Below are positions 1 through 7,050 of a DNA stretch of 36,553 nt, in pieces. Every line of letters starts with the position of its first letter. Positions within the stretch are counted from its first letter, which is position 1. Origin of the DNA: Bdellovibrionales bacterium (GTDB lineage: Bacteria; Myxococcota; XYA12-FULL-58-9; SYDY01). The stretch spans positions 1 through 36,553 of the forward strand of contig SYDY01000086.1 in assembly GCA_005801425.1 (NCBI GenBank), given 5' to 3'. The notes beneath the pieces are model-generated. The model saw nothing but the letters and a program-made list of their open reading frames with translations, was not told where the DNA came from and did no database searches. Position numbers and translations under genes: made by a program.

Positions 1-141
1 GGCACCGTCATGAACCTCACCGATTTTATGCGTGATCCCTGTATAAAATAGAATACGCTCGGTCGTCGTTGTCTTGCCCGCATCAATGTGCGCCATAATT
101 CCGATATTTCGGATTTTCTTAAGGCTTGTTTTGCGGGCCAT
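1..141 (-). CDS. fusA: Translation elongation factor G, N-terminal part (runs off window)
   Basis: EF-G is the GTPase that drives ribosomal translocation. Only the first 47 codons lie in the window. The sequence begins [15 protein letters not shown] and shows the G1 P-loop AHIDAGKT at residues 17-24, followed by the [11 protein letters not shown] segment typical of EF-G. The ATG at 141-139 has a GGAG Shine-Dalgarno about 8 nt upstream. It is the third gene of the str operon, 50 nt after rpsG on the same strand. The rest of the protein and any tuf gene lie outside the window. Confidence 0.97.
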   Translation of the reverse strand, partial: MARKTSLKKIRNIGIMAHIDAGKTTTTERILFYTGITHKIGEVHDGA

Positions 142-191
142 GACCTAATTCTCCATTTATTACGAATACGAAATCGTTCTTTAAAACCTAC

Positions 192-665
192 TCACCAACG
201 ATAGTGGGCAAACGCTTTGTTTGCTTCAGCCATTCGGTGCGTATCTTCTCGTTTTTTTACAGCAGCACCACGATTGGCCGATGCATCCATGATCTCTGCA
301 GTAAGACGGTCTGCCATGGTTTTTTCACCACGAAGACGCGCATACTGTATCAACCAACGCATTGCCAATGCAGTTCGACGCTCGGCGCGCACTTCGACCG
401 GAACCTGATAAGTCGCACCACCAACACGGCGGCTCTTCACTTCGACCATCGGCTTCACGTTATCAAGTGCCTTTTTAAAGGTCTTCAACGCATCCTCACC
501 GACATTACGGCCAGTAAGCTGATCAAAAGCAGAGTAAATAATACGTTCCGCAGTGCTCTTCTTGCCCTTGCTCATCAAGACATTGATAAACTTGGCAACA
601 ATGCGATCACCGTAACGCGGATCCGGATTGATTCTTCGCTTAGGTATTTCTCGACGACGTGACAT
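192..665 (-). CDS. rpsG: 30S ribosomal protein S7
   Basis: S7 nucleates assembly of the 30S head by binding the 3' major domain of 16S rRNA. The 157-residue product has the normal bacterial length. It carries the family hallmarks [10 protein letters not shown] at the start, [22 protein letters not shown] after that, and the conserved [13 protein letters not shown] and ALRW-like (ALAMRWLI) segments. The ATG follows GAGG with about 8 nt spacing. It lies 22 nt after rpsL and 50 nt before fusA, the standard str order. In E. coli S7 autoregulates this operon in the rpsL-rpsG spacer; that spacer is only 22 nt here, so the same control is unlikely in this form. Confidence 0.98.
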   Translation of the reverse strand: MSRRREIPKRRINPDPRYGDRIVAKFINVLMSKGKKSTAERIIYSAFDQLTGRNVGEDALKTFKKALDNVKPMVEVKSRRVGGATYQVPVEVRAERRTALAMRWLIQYARLRGEKTMADRLTAEIMDASANRGAAVKKREDTHRMAEANKAFAHYRW

Positions 666-687
666 CCATTAACCTCGCAGTAGCGCG

Positions 688-1059
688 TCAGCTCGGACGC
701 TTGGCTCCGTATTTAGAACGTCCTTGACGACGACCGTCAACACCTGTGGTATCCAGCGTTCCACGTACAATGTGATAACGCACGCCAGGCAAATCTTTAA
801 CTCGGCCGCCACGAATCAGAACAACTGAGTGTTCTTGCAAATTATGACCAACACCCGGGATGTAGGAGGTCACTTCAAAGCCATTGGTCAAACGAACACG
901 TGCCACTTTTCGAAGGGCGCTGTTCGGTTTTTTAGGTGTTGAGGTGTACACACGTACACAAACACCACGTCGTTGCGGACATTCCTGCAACGCCGGCGCG
1001 GTTTTTTTCGCGCTTGGCTTTAGTCTACTTTTGCGCACCAACTGATTAATGGTTGGCAT
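688..1059 (-). CDS. rpsL: 30S ribosomal protein S12
   Basis: S12 sits at the decoding centre and controls translational accuracy. The 123-residue product shows [10 protein letters not shown] at the N-terminus, the [11 protein letters not shown] loop with lysines 43-44, and the [13 protein letters not shown] loop. These are the two loops where streptomycin-resistance changes occur, and both look wild type. The ATG is preceded by GAGGAT at a good distance. It is the first gene of the str operon, transcribed from the promoter at 1187-1215. S12 also ends in the usual basic tail [10 protein letters not shown]. Confidence 0.98.
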   Translation of the reverse strand: MPTINQLVRKSRLKPSAKKTAPALQECPQRRGVCVRVYTSTPKKPNSALRKVARVRLTNGFEVTSYIPGVGHNLQEHSVVLIRGGRVKDLPGVRYHIVRGTLDTTGVDGRRQGRSKYGAKRPS

Positions 1060-1148
1060 GAGCTATCCTCAAAAAAGTGTCGTGCCATAGACGTAATGCC
1101 CGTTGGCAACGCCCGTACAAACTGCATCTTTTCTAGGGTCGGACAAAT

Positions 1149-1161
1149 ACGCATAATGCGT
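1149..1161. repeat. Palindrome in the str operon leader
   Basis: ACGCATAATGCGT is a 6-bp inverted repeat around a single central base. It lies 20-30 nt downstream of the predicted str transcription start and about 90 nt upstream of rpsL. It could be an operator or a small leader hairpin; chance is also possible. The rest of the 1060-1186 leader shows no coding signal I trust. Confidence 0.25.
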
Positions 1162-1186
1162 GAAACAACCCAGGAAAGAGGTGCGC

Positions 1187-1215
1187 GTTGTAACGTAGTT
1201 TGTATATGCCGTCAA
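1187..1215 (-). promoter_or_regulatory. Predicted sigma70-type promoter of the str operon
   Basis: Read on the minus strand, TTGACG (1215-1210) is followed by a 17-bp spacer and TACAAC (1192-1187). The -35 matches consensus at five of six bases and the -10 at four of six. The predicted start near 1180 gives a leader of about 120 nt before rpsL. I saw no better pair in the 330-bp divergent gap between rpsL and the TonB-like gene. Confidence 0.5.
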
Positions 1216-1388
1216 GCGCGTTTCGCGACGTAAAAGCTGAAATTCATTACGGATCATGGAAGTAACACGATCTCTGCCTGTCACAAAATCCACTTAACAC
1301 CTACAAATAGGTAAGTAATATGCATGCTGCTTGACGGGGTGCTGATGGGTAGCTACCCTTATAGGGATGGTCTTATGCGGGTAGTCCT

Positions 1389-2555
1389 ATGCGGTACTTG
1401 ACGCCTTTAAACGACATCTCGTATCGGCGGAAGGCCGATCGGAGTCGATTTGGTGCAGCGGTAGCGCTTGCGGTGCTTATCCATATGGCTGCCTGGCCAC
1501 TGCTATTGCTCAAAATGAAGCCCCCAGAAGGGTCCAAACACCCCTATTCGGTATCGCTCCTAAAGAACAAATCATCAAAAACGGCTCAAAAACCCAGGCA
1601 AGTCCCAAAAACACGGCAAATCGATGTTTTGGAAAAAAAGAATGCCAAATTGGATGGGCAAATAGTAGCCCTTCCCACCCAAAGTACAGATAAAGCACCA
1701 GACGAAGCTAAGTTCTTATCGGAAGCAAACCACCGTGCTGACAAACAAAGCGTCAGCAGACATCGACGATCCGATTATCAGAATCCACTTCATGAAGTTT
1801 CAACAACGCGACCCGTCACCGCTGAAGCAGGCAAAGAAGAGAAAAAAGAATCGACAAACACAAAAGAGGGAGAACAAGGAAAGGAACAAAAGACCCAAGC
1901 TGGGGGACTTGAATTGCCCAAGCTTGCACGTCGGGACATCCTAAAGCTTGCACCTGCAAATACCGGTATTTTGTCCAATAAAGCAGCATCAGACGGTGTT
2001 GATGGGGAAGGACATCATTTGCGTTTGGGCTCGCCAGAAACCTCTGGGCGGCCTCTGCGAAAGCAAGGGGAGTCTGGGGCAAGTCAGCCGGATATGAAAG
2101 CCTTAATCCCGAGCCTAGGTGTTCTGGCTTCGCTGGATGGCGGACCCATGAATGACCATATAGAAGGCATTGAAGAGGGGGATGGAACATTTCTCAACTC
2201 CCGCGAGTTCAAATATGCGTCGTTTTTTAATCGATTAAAACGTGATGTCTCTCAGCATTGGCACCCTATGGACCAATACTCACGACATGACCCAACCGGC
2301 AGTATTTATGGCCCACAATCACGATTGACCGTACTGGAAGTCACGCTTCGACCTGATGGACGTGTTCAGGATCTGCGGGTTCACCATACCTCTGGACTTG
2401 AATTTTTAGACCACGAAGCCATTGAAGCTTTTCGGCGTGCAGAGCCCTTCCCGAATCCCCCCAAAGGACTGCAGGATGCTTCTGGTGTGATCAGCTTCAA
2501 TTTTGGATTTAATCTCGATCTTTCTCAGCGGCGCGGTTTTCGCATGCGCTTTTGA
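1389..2555 (+). CDS. TonB-family energy transducer protein
   Basis: TonB-type proteins are anchored in the inner membrane and pass proton-motive-force energy to outer-membrane transporters. The 388-residue product has a short basic cytoplasmic N-terminus, one membrane helix (about residues 22-42, AAVALAVLIHMAAWPLLLL), a long Lys/Gln/Glu-rich hydrophilic linker, and a C-terminal TonB-like domain from about residue 265. That domain contains YASFFNRLKRDVSQHW, then VTLRPDGRVQDLRVHHTSG and FPNPP, the usual TonB_C pattern. It is longer than E. coli TonB. No exbB or exbD is nearby. The start codon lacks a clear Shine-Dalgarno, and the bases before it contain two imperfect 14-nt copies of a TCYTATGCGG motif. 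A perfect GGGTAGCTACCC palindrome lies at 1347-1358. Confidence 0.8.
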   Translation: MRYLTPLNDISYRRKADRSRFGAAVALAVLIHMAAWPLLLLKMKPPEGSKHPYSVSLLKNKSSKTAQKPRQVPKTRQIDVLEKKNAKLDGQIVALPTQSTDKAPDEAKFLSEANHRADKQSVSRHRRSDYQNPLHEVSTTRPVTAEAGKEEKKESTNTKEGEQGKEQKTQAGGLELPKLARRDILKLAPANTGILSNKAASDGVDGEGHHLRLGSPETSGRPLRKQGESGASQPDMKALIPSLGVLASLDGGPMNDHIEGIEEGDGTFLNSREFKYASFFNRLKRDVSQHWHPMDQYSRHDPTGSIYGPQSRLTVLEVTLRPDGRVQDLRVHHTSGLEFLDHEAIEAFRRAEPFPNPPKGLQDASGVISFNFGFNLDLSQRRGFRMRF

Positions 2556-2617
2556 ATAAAAACTCACTGGAATACAGCTATTGACGCCGCGTAGGCGAGC
2601 ATGGGACAAACCCGCCC

Positions 2618-2639
2618 GCCGGGTGAACTCGGCTTTTTT
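2618..2639 (+). terminator. Intrinsic terminator after the TonB-like gene
   Basis: GCCGGG and CTCGGC form a six-pair stem (one G-U) closed by a TGAA tetraloop, followed directly by six T residues. It should end tonB-like transcription. It sits 48 nt before the rplC start codon, so rplC needs a promoter in that short gap, or read-through. Confidence 0.75.
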
Positions 2640-2687
2640 ATTGCGGACCTACCACCCAATTAAGGGATGTGCGTCCTTGGAGTTAGC

Positions 2688-3353
2688 ATGAAAGAACGTA
2701 AACTGGGCCTGATTGGTAAAAAAATCGGGATGACACGTATTTTTAAGGACGACGGAACAGCCATTGGCGTCACTGTCATTGAAGTGGGTCCCTGCCTTGT
2801 ACTCGGCAAGCGAACCGATGATATTCACGGCTACAATGCACTCATTTTGGGCTTTGGTCCAAAACCAGTACGCAAAGTCAACAAGCCAGAGGCAGGAACT
2901 CTTAAAGCAGTCGGTGGCGCAGAGAATGCACGCCGTTTTGTACAAGAATTGCGCGTAACCGCTGACACTTTGGCGCGCTTTGATGTTGGGCAAGAGATCA
3001 AACTTGCAGATCTTGATTTAAACGAAGGGGCATATGTTGATGTCACCGGCGAAAGCAAAGGCAAAGGCTTTCAGGGTGTCATGAAACGCCACAACTTCGG
3101 TGGTTTTCGCGCAACACACGGAACACACGAAGTTTTCCGTCACGGTGGTTCAATCGGCTGTCGTAAATGGCCTGGTCGCGTGTTCAAAGGTCGCAAAATG
3201 GCAGGCCAGATGGGCAGTGAACGTGTCACAACACAAAACATTCGCATCGTTCAGGTACGCAGCGATGACAATGTGATCTTGCTCTGTGGATCAGTCCCTG
3301 GCTGCAAAACAGGTATGATCACAGTTCGCCCTGCCCTGAAGCACAATCAATAA
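2688..3353 (+). CDS. rplC: 50S ribosomal protein L3 (stand-alone gene)
   Basis: L3 binds 23S rRNA near the peptidyl-transferase centre and initiates 50S assembly. The 221-residue product starts MKERKLGLIGKKIGMTRIF and contains the diagnostic KGKGFQGVMKRHNFGG, THGTHEVFRHGGSIG and PGRVFKGRKMAGQMG motifs. I chose the ATG at 2688 because TTGGAG precedes it at normal spacing; an in-frame ATG at 2667 has no room for one. L3 normally sits between rpsJ and rplD in the S10 operon. Here it is preceded by a terminated TonB-like gene and followed by a 130-bp gap and a secreted-protein gene, so it has been separated from its operon. Confidence 0.97.
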   Translation: MKERKLGLIGKKIGMTRIFKDDGTAIGVTVIEVGPCLVLGKRTDDIHGYNALILGFGPKPVRKVNKPEAGTLKAVGGAENARRFVQELRVTADTLARFDVGQEIKLADLDLNEGAYVDVTGESKGKGFQGVMKRHNFGGFRATHGTHEVFRHGGSIGCRKWPGRVFKGRKMAGQMGSERVTTQNIRIVQVRSDDNVILLCGSVPGCKTGMITVRPALKHNQ

Positions 3354-3412
3354 TCAGGCGAAAAAATACCCACCCAACCGTTAAGCAACTCCGCTTATAA
3401 ACAAAACACACC

Positions 3413-3428
3413 GAGCGCACTAACGCGC
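3413..3428 (+). terminator. Weak hairpin after rplC, possible terminator
   Basis: AGCGC and GCGCT can pair around a six-base loop, 60 nt after the rplC stop. The following bases ATTATTCC are not a proper T-run. It may be a weak or factor-assisted end for rplC transcription. Confidence 0.25.
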
Positions 3429-3449
3429 TATTATTCCGAAAAACAACCG

Positions 3450-3478
3450 TTGAGATCCCAGGATCCCTCAGATACGAT
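3450..3478 (+). promoter_or_regulatory. Promoter giving a probable leaderless mRNA for the matrixin operon
   Basis: TTGAGA (3450-3455), a 17-bp spacer and TACGAT (3473-3478) form a sigma70-like promoter. Only six bases, CATAGC, separate the -10 box from the ATG at 3485, so the expected transcription start falls on the A of that ATG. No Shine-Dalgarno is present. The geometry is the same as at 19006-19034. Confidence 0.5.
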
Positions 3479-3484
3479 CATAGC

Positions 3485-4018
3485 ATGATCAGAGATCGAC
3501 TATGGATTGTTTGTTGTGCTGTCGGGTTGTTCTTGTCGCAGGGCCAAGCCCATGCCGCAACATTTGCCGTCACCAGCCTAAGCGATCTTGTGAAAAATGC
3601 GACACTGGTGGCACGCATCACCATTCAAGACCGATACAGCTATGTCGCAAAAGATCGCATATTCACACGATTACTCGCAAATATAGACGAAACCCTCGCA
3701 GGCACCGCGCCCAAAGATCCGCGCATTGAGATTGTGACACTGGGAGGCAATGTTGAAGGAATCGTGCAGTATGTGGAAGGATCAACCACACAGATCACAA
3801 ATGGAACCCCTGCGGTCATGGCCCTCACACGACAAAGCGATGGTGCGTACCATGTCATAGGCATGGCCACGGGAGTTTTTTTGATCAATCCCATCGATGA
3901 GACTGTTGTACGCATGATCGACCCTGTGCCAGCCTCTGTAGCCCGCAGCATAGACACGCACCCCAATACCTACGATGAGCTCAAACGTGCCGTTCAGGAG
4001 GCTACCCGTGCGCAGTAA
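3485..4018 (+). CDS. Secreted protein encoded with a matrixin-like protease
   Basis: I do not recognise a named family. The 177-residue product starts with a Sec signal peptide (MIRDRLWIVCCAVGLFLSQG, cleavage after AHA near residue 24), so it is exported to the periplasm or outside. The mature part, about 150 residues, is probably beta-rich (LVARITIQDRYSYV, RIFTRLLANIDETLAG, PRIEIVTLGG), and resembles the small secreted proteins that precede matrixin-like genes in myxobacteria; that likeness is from memory, not a search. Its last 11 nt overlap the protease gene, so the two are translationally coupled and probably act together, for example as inhibitor, chaperone or co-secreted subunit. No Shine-Dalgarno is present, and the promoter is placed for a leaderless mRNA. 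Confidence 0.75.
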   Translation: MIRDRLWIVCCAVGLFLSQGQAHAATFAVTSLSDLVKNATLVARITIQDRYSYVAKDRIFTRLLANIDETLAGTAPKDPRIEIVTLGGNVEGIVQYVEGSTTQITNGTPAVMALTRQSDGAYHVIGMATGVFLINPIDETVVRMIDPVPASVARSIDTHPNTYDELKRAVQEATRAQ

Positions 4019-5039
4019 GGGACTCTTCATTTTTGTGCTCACACTTTGCACGAGTTCAACCGCATATGCCTGGCTATGTACCAATGCACCTGCACCATCA
4101 CGCAATACCGGCGCCCTGTGGTGGGGGGCACGCAGTGTAGCTTATGCCGTGAACGAAGCGAGCATTCCCACCAATCAATTATCGGCCGAGCAAGTTCTTC
4201 AAATTTTTGATGAATCGTTTAACGTTTGGGAAAATCTCACAGGCGAAGCTGGGTGTACCGATATAAAAACGGATCTTACCTTCACCCAAAAGCCACAACA
4301 AGGAACCACATCGACGGGTTACAATGCAGTCTATCCGAACAAAAATGACAATCTGCTACGTTTTATTTCAGATGGATGGTCCGATCTTGATGAACCGGGT
4401 GTTAACAATCACCAAAGTGCCGTGATCGCTCTCACCACCACCACCTGGGTGGAATGCACCGCACAGCTGCTCAGCGCCGATATTGAATTTAATGCAAAAA
4501 ATTTCACTTTTGGGAATGCAACCCCTGGAAACCACGCAATCACCGATTTAAAAAATACGGCAGTGCATGAAATTGGACATCTCATCGGTCTTGCCCACTC
4601 AGGAAACAGCGATGCAACCATGTATGCTTCCGCATCGCCCGGAGATACTCAAAAACGTGATCTTGCCTGCGATGATATTTTTGCCGTCACTTTTCGATAT
4701 CCGAAAGACAAGGACATGGGTGTGTGCCCTGGGATTATCAATTATATCGATCCTCCTAAATGTCCTCAGAACAGCGTTGTCTGTGGGTGCTGCCAAGATC
4801 CACAAATTTATGTGGACAGTGCGGGATGCGACATTTATTTACAGAAATATGCATTCAATCCCATCGATCCCAACGGACAAACAGGACCCACAGGCGTAAG
4901 CATTTCTACCAAATCGACGGGGACAGGCTGTGCACAATGGAAATCAGATCAAACAACACTTTTTGGATTTGTTCTGCTGGGATGGATGTTCCGAAAACGG
5001 TCACGTCTCTTTAGGAACCGCGTTCAAATCAACTTTTGA
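4008..5039 (+). CDS. Secreted matrixin-like zinc metalloprotease with C-terminal anchor
   Basis: A metzincin-type endopeptidase. The zinc site [11 protein letters not shown] places ligands at H187, H191 and H197 with catalytic E188, and ATMY at residues 203-206 is a likely Met-turn. I place the start at the GTG at 4008 because AGGAGG lies six bases upstream and it yields a clean signal peptide ([14 protein letters not shown], cleaved near AYA). The product is 343 residues. After a Cys-rich stretch ([16 protein letters not shown]) the C-terminus ends in GC, a short hydrophobic helix ([12 protein letters not shown]) and a basic tail RKRSRLFR, resembling a MYXO-CTERM or GlyGly-CTERM sorting signal. 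The last 39 nt overlap the convergent RHH gene. The partner gene upstream overlaps the start. Confidence 0.88.
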   Translation: MRSKGLFIFVLTLCTSSTAYAWLCTNAPAPSRNTGALWWGARSVAYAVNEASIPTNQLSAEQVLQIFDESFNVWENLTGEAGCTDIKTDLTFTQKPQQGTTSTGYNAVYPNKNDNLLRFISDGWSDLDEPGVNNHQSAVIALTTTTWVECTAQLLSADIEFNAKNFTFGNATPGNHAITDLKNTAVHEIGHLIGLAHSGNSDATMYASASPGDTQKRDLACDDIFAVTFRYPKDKDMGVCPGIINYIDPPKCPQNSVVCGCCQDPQIYVDSAGCDIYLQKYAFNPIDPNGQTGPTGVSISTKSTGTGCAQWKSDQTTLFGFVLLGWMFRKRSRLFRNRVQINF

Positions 5040-5336
5040 TAATGCGTAACGAATAAGCCTACTTTTATTGGCCTTGTGATGACCACGACGCTTCAGTTCG
5101 TGTACCATGCCATCAAGATGCGCAATATCTTCAACATACAACGAAATAGATACCACTTTATAATGGTCGGGTTTGTTCTTTTTTCGCGGGAGATCCACCA
5201 CCGATGACATGCTGTCATTTTCGGATTTCGATGGGGCACCACCAAACATAGCATCCAACAGTGCCGTTTCACCATCAAAGAGATCGTCTTCAATCAGTTG
5301 ATTGACAGGTGGCGTAGAGTAAACTTTCGATGACAT
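5001..5336 (-). CDS. Ribbon-helix-helix-like protein paired with ParA
   Basis: The 111-residue product has a disordered acidic first half and a C-terminal segment, [39 protein letters not shown], whose strand-helix-helix pattern looks like a ribbon-helix-helix DNA-binding fold. The SRLIRYAL helix is typical of CopG/ParG-like proteins. Its ATG overlaps the ParA stop codon by one base (TGATG), so translation is coupled. By analogy with ParA-ParG systems it could be the DNA-binding partner and repressor. Its role in segregation or positioning is inferred. The 3' end overlaps the convergent protease gene by 39 nt. Confidence 0.7.
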   Translation of the reverse strand: MSSKVYSTPPVNQLIEDDLFDGETALLDAMFGGAPSKSENDSMSSVVDLPRKKNKPDHYKVVSISLYVEDIAHLDGMVHELKRRGHHKANKSRLIRYALSKVDLNAVPKET

Positions 5337-6412
5337 CAGGCAGCCCTCGTCATGTTGCTTTGCCCCTCACCCGTACGAAGCCACTGCACTACCCTGATGT
5401 AGTCGCGGGCTCCGTGAGATTCAGGCGCATGTTCAAAAATAGTTTTCTTAACGCACGGAGCCTCCGCAAGTTTGGTATTCACACGCACGGGCGGTAAGGC
5501 CCGCGATCCGAATGTTTTGCGCAGGTACGTCAATGCCTCAAGACACAGCTTATTACGGGTATCATAAAATGTTGGCAGTACACCGGCCACCGTCACATCA
5601 CGCCCTGTTTGCTCGCTCACGCGACGCAATGTACGCAAGACCTGACGCACGCCAACCAAAGCCAAATAATCGCAGCTCACAGGGATCAAGACTTCACGGG
5701 AAAAAAACAAAGCATTTTGATTGAGAATCGACAATGCGGGAGCACAATCAAAAATAATATATTCGTAGTCATTAAGAGGTGCCAAAACATCTTCCAAACG
5801 ATGAATGCGTTCCGATTCAGAGAGACGCGCAAGTTCAATTTCCGCTGCCGCAAGTGAGTGATCTGAAATAATCACATCGAGATTTTTACGGGCTGGAACC
5901 ACACACAGTTCTGCACGCGCCTCACGGCATAACAAATGATACGCTGTACGCGGCGCTTGCAAACCCAGCGACACGCCCACATTGCCTTGAGGATCAAGAT
6001 CCACAAGCAGCGTACGATGTCCAAGTTGCGCAAAACCCGCCGCGACCGAGACTGCCGTGGTTGTCTTTGCAGTACCGCCTTTTTGATTGATCATCGCAAT
6101 TGCACGGTGACTTGCTACCCGAGGTGCATGCAGCTTCGTGATGCGTGATCCGCCCTCGATGGCTTCACGGCACTCGGGTGTACAAAAATAATGCACATCC
6201 TGACCATTCCCCGCGACATGCAATGCAAGCGTAGGCCGAAATGCCTTACCACAGGCCATGCATGCGACCTCATCGCCCACAAGTCCCGGATCACGGCAGG
6301 TCTGCGAGCAATAGTGCAAGACAGATCCGTCCTTGGCCTCCTGCTGAAAGCGAAAGCGCGGCACAAACACCCGCTCACATCGCGCGCACTGTGCGTTGCC
6401 GCTTTGATCCAC
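5336..6412 (-). CDS. ParA-family ATPase with two N-terminal zinc fingers
   Basis: The 358-residue product combines two zinc-finger-like modules and a ParA/MinD ATPase. The fingers are exact in spacing: C9-x2-C12-x22-C35-x3-C39 and C51-x2-C54-x22-C77-x3-C81, so they look duplicated. The ATPase starts near residue 101 with a deviant Walker A, KGGTAKTT (111-118), in which the usual Gly before Lys-Thr is Ala. DLDPQGN (switch I) and [13 protein letters not shown] (Walker B) follow. ParA proteins position DNA or protein cargo by ATP-dependent patterning on the nucleoid. The start is GTG at 6412, with a run of nine G on the coding strand as the only Shine-Dalgarno. It is not next to parB or an origin here, so the cargo is unknown. 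Confidence 0.88.
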   Translation of the reverse strand: MDQSGNAQCARCERVFVPRFRFQQEAKDGSVLHYCSQTCRDPGLVGDEVACMACGKAFRPTLALHVAGNGQDVHYFCTPECREAIEGGSRITKLHAPRVASHRAIAMINQKGGTAKTTTAVSVAAGFAQLGHRTLLVDLDPQGNVGVSLGLQAPRTAYHLLCREARAELCVVPARKNLDVIISDHSLAAAEIELARLSESERIHRLEDVLAPLNDYEYIIFDCAPALSILNQNALFFSREVLIPVSCDYLALVGVRQVLRTLRRVSEQTGRDVTVAGVLPTFYDTRNKLCLEALTYLRKTFGSRALPPVRVNTKLAEAPCVKKTIFEHAPESHGARDYIRVVQWLRTGEGQSNMTRAA

Positions 6413-6416
6413 TAGA

Positions 6417-6425
6417 CCCCCCCCC
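6417..6425 (-). repeat. Nine-G homopolymer in the parA ribosome-binding site
   Basis: Coding-strand G9 lies between the predicted transcription start and the GTG, four bases before the start codon. It takes the place of the Shine-Dalgarno. Length changes in such tracts are a known source of phase-variable expression; that use here is inference. Confidence 0.6.
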
Positions 6426-6441
6426 GAGCTTCTTACCGAAC

Positions 6442-6470
6442 AAGATATGCAGCCTTCGGGTTGAGTTCAA
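6442..6470 (-). promoter_or_regulatory. Predicted promoter of the zinc-finger parA operon
   Basis: On the minus strand TTGAAC (6470-6465), a 17-bp spacer and TATCTT (6447-6442) resemble a sigma70 promoter. The expected start near 6435 gives a leader of about 23 nt that is mostly the G9 tract. Confidence 0.45.
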
Positions 6471-6534
6471 GTTCTGCGTGACAAACTGCATCACATGAGA
6501 AATAATCGCGCGTAATAACGAAAGGACAACGATC

Positions 6535-7050
6535 ATGTTTTTTGTGCGCCAAATCATACGCGTACTCGCCTTGATTCATTCCGAAGCAGCAACATCCCAG
6601 CTTGCTGCAGGCCTTGTGCTCGGAATGTTCATGGGGTTTACGCCGATGATGTCCTTGTTTTGGGTCAAATACGTGGTTCTTGCGCTCATACTTCGCGTTA
6701 ATCTGGGGATGGTATTTTTTTCCCTCGGTGTCTTCAAAAGCCTGTCTTTTGGACTCGATCCGTTATTTGACCGTTTGGGTCTGAGATTACTCACAGGCGA
6801 TCTCCATGGGTTTTGGGCCAAACTTTACGATCTGCCCCTCGTACCATTTACTCGATTCAACAACAGCATTGTTATGGGGAGTGTTGCTTGTTCAATTGTT
6901 TTAATGATCCCCGTATTTTTGATGACCACCTATCTCATCAAGCACTACAGGATCCTTGTGGTCTCACGGGTGCGTGGAACGACGTTTTTTAAAACATGGC
7001 AAGCAAGCAATTTTTATAAACTCTGCGAGAAATACCATGCGTTCGGTTAA
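6535..7050 (+). CDS. TIGR03546-family membrane protein (DUF2062-like)
   Basis: The 171-residue product is an inner-membrane protein with about three hydrophobic segments (residues about 20-38, 42-65 and 112-136). LAAGLVLGMFMGFTPMMSLFW matches the Gly-rich core of DUF2062 proteins, and the genomic pairing with the next gene fits TIGR03546, a family defined by always sitting next to TIGR03545. The biochemical role is unknown. AAAGGA precedes the ATG. The last 14 nt overlap the next start, so the two proteins are probably made together. Confidence 0.75.
   Translation: MFFVRQIIRVLALIHSEAATSQLAAGLVLGMFMGFTPMMSLFWVKYVVLALILRVNLGMVFFSLGVFKSLSFGLDPLFDRLGLRLLTGDLHGFWAKLYDLPLVPFTRFNNSIVMGSVACSIVLMIPVFLMTTYLIKHYRILVVSRVRGTTFFKTWQASNFYKLCEKYHAFG

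Noticed and set aside
1069-1293. A 74-codon open frame on the minus strand upstream of rpsL
   Set aside because: It covers the str promoter and leader, has no recognisable motif and lies across the predicted transcription start. A leader is more likely than a gene.
1331-1365. TTGACG at 1331 with TATAGG at 1360 as the TonB-like gene promoter
   Set aside because: The spacer is 23 bp, too long for a sigma70 promoter. No better pair was found.
2581-2609. TTGACG at 2581 as the rplC promoter
   Set aside because: The corresponding -10 position reads GGACAA, and its start would fall inside the terminator hairpin, so it cannot sensibly drive rplC.
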